A program made the translations under genes and the position numbers. From the NCBI GenBank assembly GCA_021809305.1, contig JAKBAF010000009.1, positions 1 to 10,850 of the forward strand: a stretch of 10,850 nt of DNA. Reading direction: 5' to 3'. This document shows positions 7,187 to 10,850 of this stretch, one piece after another. Origin of the DNA: a bacterium. GTDB taxonomy: Bacteria; Chlamydiota; Chlamydiia; Chlamydiales; JAFEGQ01. Under the pieces are notes generated by a model. That model did not search any database. It was not told the DNA's origin and saw only the letters and a list, made by a program, of their open reading frames with translations. Position 1 is the stretch's first letter; each line of letters opens with the position of its first letter.

Positions 7187-8871
7187 AGCGGCCTCTTCAT
7201 CATAAGCAGCTGCTCAACAATGGGACCAAGTGATAGAGCGGGAAAGAAGGTGAGGGCTCCAATTATAAGAATGGAGCAGAGGAGCAGTATCGCAAAGAGG
7301 GGTGTCTCTGTAGAAAAGGTTCCGCTGCTAGGGGGCACCGCCCGCTTCCTCGCTAGTGCGCCCCCGATGGCTAATGTGGGAAGGAGGATTGTCAATCGCC
7401 CAAGCAGCATGCAGCCACTTAAGATGTAGGCGTAGTAGTTGCTGTCAGCTTTTAGCCCTGAAAAGGCGCTCCCGTTATTGCTAACAGTTGATGAAAAGGC
7501 GTAGAGAAGCTCGGTCAAACCATGGGGAGGGGGGCTTGAGAGTCCTTTTAAGCCTTCAGGAATGAGTGTTGAAATGCTCGATCCAAGCAGTATGAGAAGG
7601 GCAGGGCCTAGTATGGCCAAGGTAGCCCACTGAACCTCCCTCTTCTCAATCTTTTTGCCTCTGTACTCAGGCGTTCTTCCAACCATTAGACCTGAGAGAA
7701 AGACCGTTACAAGGACAAACATCAGCAGGCTCGATAAGCCAACCCCTATACCTCCAAAGAGAAGCTCACCTAACATGATGTTAAAGAGAGCCACCCCGCC
7801 AGCTAATGGGGATAAGCTGGAGAGCATCGCGTTTACCGATCCATTCGCGGTAGCCGTTGTGCTAGTTGCCCAGGCAAGGCTGCCTGCAGCCCCAATACGG
7901 CTCTCCTTCCCTTCCCAGAAGGTCGCGCTCTCCAGGAAAGGGTCGCCCATGCTCTCTGCGGTAATGGATACCACAAGCCCGGCTAGCCAAAGGGCAAAGA
8001 TCACCCAAAAGAGGAGCCATCCATGCCTCTTTGAGCCAATCATGAGCCCATAGGCGTAGACAAAACCCGCAGGAAGCAATGTAATAGCAAGCAATTCTAC
8101 AAAATTCGTTATTGGTGTCGGATTCTCAAAGGGATGGGCACTATTGGCATTAAAGAAGCCGCCTCCGTTTGTCCCTAACTGCTTGATAGCCACCTGGCTT
8201 GCAACTGGCCCGAGCGGAATACGCTCTTGTCGCCCCTCGAGTGTGGTGATCTCAACACTCCCCTTCAAGGTCTGCGGTACCCCCTGCCACACAAGAAAGA
8301 GGGCCATGACAAGGGATAACGGGAGAAAGAGATAGACCACTCCCCTCACCAGATCGACCCAGAAATTGCCAATCTTAACTGCCGTCTTAAGGCTTATCCC
8401 CCGTGCCAAAACAAGGGCGGCGCCAGCGCCTGTGGCCCCGCTTAAGAAGTTTTGAGCGGTAAGTCCCACCATCTGGGTCCCATGGCTCATCGTCGTCTCG
8501 CCAGCGTAGACTTGCCAGTTGGTATTGGTGACAAAGCTGACAGCCGTATTCAGAGCTACAGCAAAGCCAACGGCAGGCAGGCCCTGCGGATTAAGTGGCA
8601 GGAAATGCTGCCCCATCTGGAGGGCGAGAAGGACAACAATACCCAGTAGATTGAAGAGCAAAAGTGCCTTTGTATACTGCCCCCACGTCATCTCCTCTTT
8701 AGGATCAATACCAGCAAGCCAGTAGCTCCCCCGCTCAAGCCATCCCAGAGCCGGCCGCAAAAAATTGCCCTCCCCTGTAAAAACTGCGACCACATACCTT
8801 CCCACAACTGGGGTCAGCCCGATCAAGAGCGCCGCAAAGGCGGCAATTTCGATAAGACCCCATACTCCCAT
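7183..8871 (-). CDS. kdpA: KdpA, K+ channel-like subunit of the Kdp ATPase
   Basis: KdpA is the K+-binding membrane subunit, with four pore-loop repeats related to K+ channels. From the chosen start the protein has 562 residues, close to family size. Pore-loop segments are visible: TNTNWQ (115-120), GTNGGGFFNANSAHPFENP (233-251), TATANGSVNAM (339-349) and VSNNGSAF (463-470). GRTPEYRGKKI (398-408) is also highly conserved. The frame is open further upstream to an ATG at 8949, but that would add 26 residues rich in Cys, Gly and Pro that overlap kdpF in another frame. The ATG at 8871 has a strong GGAGAGG at 8877-8883, 5 nt away, and shares one base with the kdpF stop (TGATG). One oddity: residues 349-355 read MLSSLSP where I recall KdpA proteins usually having MHDSLTP. 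Confidence 0.97.
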   Translation of the reverse strand: MGVWGLIEIAAFAALLIGLTPVVGRYVVAVFTGEGNFLRPALGWLERGSYWLAGIDPKEEMTWGQYTKALLLFNLLGIVVLLALQMGQHFLPLNPQGLPAVGFAVALNTAVSFVTNTNWQVYAGETTMSHGTQMVGLTAQNFLSGATGAGAALVLARGISLKTAVKIGNFWVDLVRGVVYLFLPLSLVMALFLVWQGVPQTLKGSVEITTLEGRQERIPLGPVASQVAIKQLGTNGGGFFNANSAHPFENPTPITNFVELLAITLLPAGFVYAYGLMIGSKRHGWLLFWVIFALWLAGLVVSITAESMGDPFLESATFWEGKESRIGAAGSLAWATSTTATANGSVNAMLSSLSPLAGGVALFNIMLGELLFGGIGVGLSSLLMFVLVTVFLSGLMVGRTPEYRGKKIEKREVQWATLAILGPALLILLGSSISTLIPEGLKGLSSPPPHGLTELLYAFSSTVSNNGSAFSGLKADSNYYAYILSGCMLLGRLTILLPTLAIGGALARKRAVPPSSGTFSTETPLFAILLLCSILIIGALTFFPALSLGPIVEQLLMMKRPL

Positions 8872-8960
8872 CAAAACCTCTCCGGATAGAGGAGGGCGTA
8901 GACCAGGTAGGCCAGTAGTGCCACTGCAACAACCCCCGCAAAAGCCCATTCAAGCGACAT
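8871..8960 (-). CDS. kdpF: KdpF, small membrane subunit of the Kdp ATPase
   Basis: This 29-codon gene encodes a single hydrophobic helix. It begins MSLEWAF, runs through an Ala/Val/Leu stretch and ends YLVYALLYPERF, which matches the characteristic KdpF C-terminal pattern (YLVYALL.PE.F). In E. coli KdpF is a lipid-like peptide that stabilises the KdpABC complex. The ATG at 8960 has a perfect GGGGAGG six bases upstream (8967-8973). The TGA stop shares its final A with the ATG of kdpA, and the kdpA ribosome binding site lies inside the kdpF coding sequence, so the two genes are probably coupled. It is the first gene of the operon. Its position, size and sequence pattern agree, so I consider it secure despite the length. 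Confidence 0.93.
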   Translation of the reverse strand: MSLEWAFAGVVAVALLAYLVYALLYPERF

Positions 8961-8966
8961 CGCTAA

Positions 8967-8973
8967 CCTCCCC
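8967..8973 (-). promoter_or_regulatory. ribosome binding site of kdpF
   Basis: GGGGAGG on the minus strand, six bases before the ATG at 8960. It is a near-perfect Shine-Dalgarno sequence and supports kdpF as a translated gene and as the first gene of the operon. Confidence 0.8.
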
Positions 8974-8976
8974 ACT

Positions 8977-8988
8977 GCTTGCGCAAGC
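8977..8988. promoter_or_regulatory. 12-base perfect palindrome, candidate operator of kdp
   Basis: GCTTGCGCAAGC is its own reverse complement. It lies immediately upstream of the kdpF ribosome binding site and overlaps the candidate -10 hexamer at 8985-8990, so a protein bound here would be well placed to block or alter transcription. Read on the plus strand, a run of eight T (8994-9001) follows shortly after it; the self-complementary stem would have only four bases and a GCGC loop, so a terminator role is less likely. The operator role is inferred from position and symmetry only. Confidence 0.4.
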
Positions 8989-9013
8989 TAAACTTTTTTT
9001 TATTGCAATGCAA
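8985..9013 (-). promoter_or_regulatory. candidate sigma-70-like promoter for kdpFABCD
   Basis: On the minus strand TTGCAT (9013-9008) and TAGCTT (8990-8985) are separated by exactly 17 bases, which include a run of eight A. The -35 element matches TTGACA at four of six positions; the -10 is weak. Transcription would begin near 8978, leaving a leader of under 20 nt before ATG 8960. The -35 lies inside TTGCATTGCAA (9013-9003), an inverted repeat with one central base. A weak -10 is consistent with a promoter that needs an activator. This is a visual assignment only. Confidence 0.35.
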
Positions 9014-9023
9014 CTCACACCCA

Positions 9024-9055
9024 CCTTCTCGAAAAGACTGATCTTTTCGAGAAGG
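9024..9055. repeat. perfect 14-bp inverted repeat with 4-nt loop
   Basis: The left arm CCTTCTCGAAAAGA (9024-9037) and right arm TCTTTTCGAGAAGG (9042-9055) are exact reverse complements around a CTGA loop. Neither strand has a U-tract right after the stem, so it is not a canonical intrinsic terminator. On the minus strand it lies about 10 bases upstream of the candidate kdpF -35 box. It may be a regulator binding site, an RNA hairpin at the end of the polymerase transcript, or a copy of a dispersed palindromic element. Confidence 0.75.
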
Positions 9056-9101
9056 AAGCCTTTGCAAACTAAACTCTTAGCTAAACACAAGAAAAGGGTG
9101 T

Positions 9102-9123
9102 CCAGAGGGCGAAAGCCCTCTGG
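9102..9123 (-). terminator. 9-bp hairpin after dnaE2, possible terminator
   Basis: CCAGAGGGC (9102-9110) and GCCCTCTGG (9115-9123) pair perfectly around a four-base loop that reads GAAA on the plus strand and TTTC on the minus strand. On the minus strand the stem is followed by ACACCCTTTTCTTG, which is moderately T-rich, so it may end transcription of the polymerase gene whose stop lies about 60 bases earlier. It is adjacent to a second hairpin at 9130-9151, and the two look like one unit. Confidence 0.5.
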
Positions 9124-9129
9124 TGGGGG

Positions 9130-9151
9130 TTTGGGGGCAAAGTCCCCCAAA
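9130..9151 (-). repeat. 8-bp G/C hairpin, partner of the 9102-9123 hairpin
   Basis: TTTGGGGG (9130-9137) and CCCCCAAA (9144-9151) pair perfectly around a six-base loop (CAAAGT on the plus strand). It starts 6 bases from the neighbouring hairpin, and another GGGGG run lies between them (9125-9129). The paired GC-rich stem-loops are reminiscent of REP/BIME-type extragenic palindromes or of tandem terminators. A single window cannot separate these. Confidence 0.5.
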
Positions 9152-9180
9152 AGCGCCTATTTTATACGCTGTTTAACTTA

Positions 9181-10850
9181 CTACACGACATTGACAGGGC
9201 AGATGTGGTAGGCAAGGAGGTTGAGAAGGCCATCTTGCGCCTGCTTCTTGGCATAGACGGCAAGGATGGGAGAGGTTTTGAGGGGGATACGATACGCCTC
9301 GTAGATGGGTGGTGTGAGGATGACGTTCATGAGACCCCCCTCATCTTCGAGGGTAAGGAAGGCAAATCCCTTGGCAGTGGGAGGGCGTTGTCGACAGATA
9401 AGGAGACCTGCGACCTTGACACGGGCGTGGTTAGGGAGGGCGAGAAGGTCGATTGAAGGGGTAAAACCCTCTTGGGTGAGCCCGTGGCGCAGGAGTGCAA
9501 GAGGGTGGGCTGTTGTGGAGAGTCCCATGGTGCTCATCTCATCGACCACCTTGCGCCAATCGCTTTGATGGAGAAGAGGGGGAGCCTCTTTTTTGGGGAG
9601 GAGAGGCTTTTGGCGGGGCCTCGCAAAGAGGTGCCAGAGGGAGGATCTGCGGGAGGGTTGGAGAGTGTCGAGGGCGCCAGCGATGATGAGTGCCTCTAGG
9701 GAGCGATCATCGAGAGGGGCCCGCTTGAGAAGATCGGAGAGGGAGTGAAAGGGTCGATGGGGAAGGAGAGCTGCAATGTCTTTGACTCCCTTGACCGTAA
9801 CAAGGCCAAGACGAACGGAGGAGCCCTCGAGTGTGGAGTAGAGGGAGCTCGTATTGATATCGACAGGGAGGAGGGAGACGCCGCGGCGTAATGCATCTTC
9901 GATCACCACCTCAATTGGATAGAAGCCCATGGGCTGGTTGTTAAGAAGGGCTGCTGTGAAGAGAGCGGGGTAGTAGAGCTTAAGATAGGCCGATTTGTAG
10001 GCAATGGAGGCGAAGGAGAGGGCGTGGGACTTGCAAAAGCCATAAAGGGCAAAGCCTTGAAGGGCGCTGAAGGTATCCTGAGCGGCGCTATCAGGTATGC
10101 CCTGCTTGCGAGCACCAGTTAGAAACTCCTTGCGCAAGTGTTCCATCTCATCAACTGAGCGCTTGCGACTCATCGCGCGGCGGAGTGCATCGGCTTGGGC
10201 GGGGGTAAAGGCAGCCATAGCAACAGCTGCTTGGAGAACTTGCTCCTGGAAGAGAATAACGCCGAGCGTCTCTTTCAGAATGGGCTCTAGGCAGGGGTGG
10301 GGATAGGCAACGGGCTCCTTGCCTTGCTTGCGACGGATGTAGGGAGAAACCATCTTACCCTGCAGGGGGCCAGGGCGAATGATCGCAACCTGGACGGCTA
10401 GCTCCGAGAGGTTTTGTGGGCGCGTCCTTGGGAGGCTCTGCATCTGGGCGCGTGATTCGACCTGGAAGATGCCGATCGTATCGCCCTCGGAGATCATCTG
10501 ATAGACAGCGGGATCATCATAGGTGAGGTTCTCGAGGGAGCCTGCAAGGGCTGTAGCCTCGGAGAGGAGTGCTAGCATCCCGAGGCTTAGGATATCGACT
10601 TTGATAAGTCCGGCATCATCGACCATATCCTTGTCCCACTGGCAGACGACGCGGCCGGCCATACGGGCGGGCTCGAGTGGAACAAGCCGCGATAGAGGCT
10701 TAGAGGCGATGAGCATACCGCCTACGTGGATCGAGAGGTGGCGTGGGGTGTCTGAGAGGGCAAGGAGGAGGGAGGCGAAGAGGCGCCCCTCCTTGCTCGC
10801 AAGGAAGGGCGCGATAGGCTTAAGCGTTGCGAGCTTATACTCAGCGTGTT
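9181..10850 (-). CDS. dnaE2: DnaE2-type error-prone DNA polymerase, C-terminal half (partial)
   Basis: DnaE2 is a C-family polymerase alpha-subunit homologue that, usually with ImuA and ImuB, performs damage-induced translesion synthesis. About 555 codons are visible and the frame runs open off the right edge; the start lies outside. The ATG at 10716 is internal, within RHLSIHVGGMLI, the family's HVGG segment. Visible motifs include VCQWDKD, KVDILSLGML with the third catalytic Asp (codon 10594-10596), FQVESRAQM (10467-10441), IRPGP (10380-10366), GVILFQEQV, YGFCKSHALSFA (10044-10009) and NNQPMGFY, which favours DnaE2 over DnaE1. An OB-fold (VKVAGLLICRQRPPTAKG through LEDEGG) lies at about 9423-9217. 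The protein ends ICPVNVV, without the SRDFH-like tail I recall from typical DnaE2. It lies upstream of kdp, in the same orientation, with no evident functional link. Confidence 0.9.
   Translation of the reverse strand, partial: HAEYKLATLKPIAPFLASKEGRLFASLLLALSDTPRHLSIHVGGMLIASKPLSRLVPLEPARMAGRVVCQWDKDMVDDAGLIKVDILSLGMLALLSEATALAGSLENLTYDDPAVYQMISEGDTIGIFQVESRAQMQSLPRTRPQNLSELAVQVAIIRPGPLQGKMVSPYIRRKQGKEPVAYPHPCLEPILKETLGVILFQEQVLQAAVAMAAFTPAQADALRRAMSRKRSVDEMEHLRKEFLTGARKQGIPDSAAQDTFSALQGFALYGFCKSHALSFASIAYKSAYLKLYYPALFTAALLNNQPMGFYPIEVVIEDALRRGVSLLPVDINTSSLYSTLEGSSVRLGLVTVKGVKDIAALLPHRPFHSLSDLLKRAPLDDRSLEALIIAGALDTLQPSRRSSLWHLFARPRQKPLLPKKEAPPLLHQSDWRKVVDEMSTMGLSTTAHPLALLRHGLTQEGFTPSIDLLALPNHARVKVAGLLICRQRPPTAKGFAFLTLEDEGGLMNVILTPPIYEAYRIPLKTSPILAVYAKKQAQDGLLNLLAYHICPVNVV

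Larger units (their letters stand above)
8961..9180 (-). other. kdp leader and dnaE2 3' region, dense in inverted repeats
   Basis: This 220-base stretch between the polymerase stop and the kdpF start contains no convincing gene. Read on the minus strand it holds a TATAAAAT run soon after the polymerase stop, two adjacent GC-rich hairpins (9130-9151 and 9102-9123), a 14-bp hairpin (9024-9055), the candidate kdp promoter, and a 12-base palindrome next to the kdpF ribosome binding site. The motif GTTTAG (CTAAAC on the plus strand) occurs three times, at 8988-8993, 9069-9074 and 9081-9086. The two flanking genes point the same way, so read-through from dnaE2 into kdp would need to be stopped here. 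Confidence 0.6.

Noticed and set aside
8872..8949. N-terminal extension of KdpA from an ATG at 8949
   Set aside because: The predicted residues are Cys/Gly/Pro-rich and unlike KdpA, there is no good ribosome binding site at 8949, and the same bases encode KdpF in another frame with a near-perfect ribosome binding site.
8961..9180. Riboswitch (for example a c-di-AMP riboswitch) in the kdp leader
   Set aside because: Only simple hairpins are visible. I cannot find a conserved ydaO-type core, and the best promoter candidate leaves under 20 nt of leader.
10714..10716. Start codon of the polymerase gene at 10716
   Set aside because: The frame stays open to the window edge and the upstream residues (RHLSIHVGG) are conserved polymerase sequence, so this Met is internal.
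9181..10850. Replicative polymerase DnaE1 instead of DnaE2
   Set aside because: The NNQPMGFY segment, the RQRPPTAKG OB-fold sequence and the short C-terminal region after the OB-fold favour DnaE2; the KSH motif is DnaE1-like but outweighed.
1..10850. CRISPR array, insertion sequence or prophage
   Set aside because: No regularly spaced direct repeats, transposase, integrase or phage genes were seen in any part of the window.

Overview
The window comes from a bacterial chromosome, probably Gram-negative, with roughly balanced G+C and genes packed closely together. Nothing in it fixes the lineage. The combination of a membrane acyl-CoA-type desaturase, a complete Kdp potassium pump and a DnaE2-type polymerase would fit a proteobacterium or an environmental member of the PVC/Chlamydiota group, but that placement is a guess.

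Layout: (1) Bases 1-1653, plus strand. A possible last 13 codons of an upstream gene is followed by a 380-residue membrane fatty-acid desaturase with all three histidine boxes, then after 10 nt by a small acidic protein I do not recognise. (2) Bases 1654-1898. A convergent intergenic region with a 12-base palindrome and a composite hairpin that abuts the kdpD stop. (3) Bases 1899-8960, minus strand. A tightly coupled kdpF-kdpA-kdpB-kdpC-kdpD operon in which every junction overlaps or nearly touches: 1-nt overlap, 4-nt overlap, 6-nt gap, 4-nt overlap. The 29-codon kdpF is easy to miss; finding it also sets the kdpA start at 8871. (4) Bases 8961-9180. The kdp leader, which is also the 3' region of the upstream polymerase gene. 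It is dense in dyad symmetry: two GC-rich hairpins, a perfect 14-bp hairpin and a perfect 12-bp palindrome over a candidate -10 element. (5) Bases 9181-10850, minus strand. The C-terminal half of a DnaE2-type error-prone polymerase, cut by the right edge. No gene-free stretch exceeds 300 bases.

Together, KdpA (K+ channel-like subunit), KdpB (P-type ATPase), KdpC and KdpF form an apparently intact high-affinity K+ uptake pump. Its expected control module looks abnormal. KdpD is full length, with an intact ATP-binding catalytic domain, but the phosphoacceptor histidine of its H-box is aspartate (D669) and the residues around it have also diverged. No kdpE response regulator follows it. The most interesting reading of the window is a Kdp operon whose sensor has become a pseudo-kinase, with control perhaps moved to the palindrome-rich leader or to non-phosphotransfer roles of KdpD.
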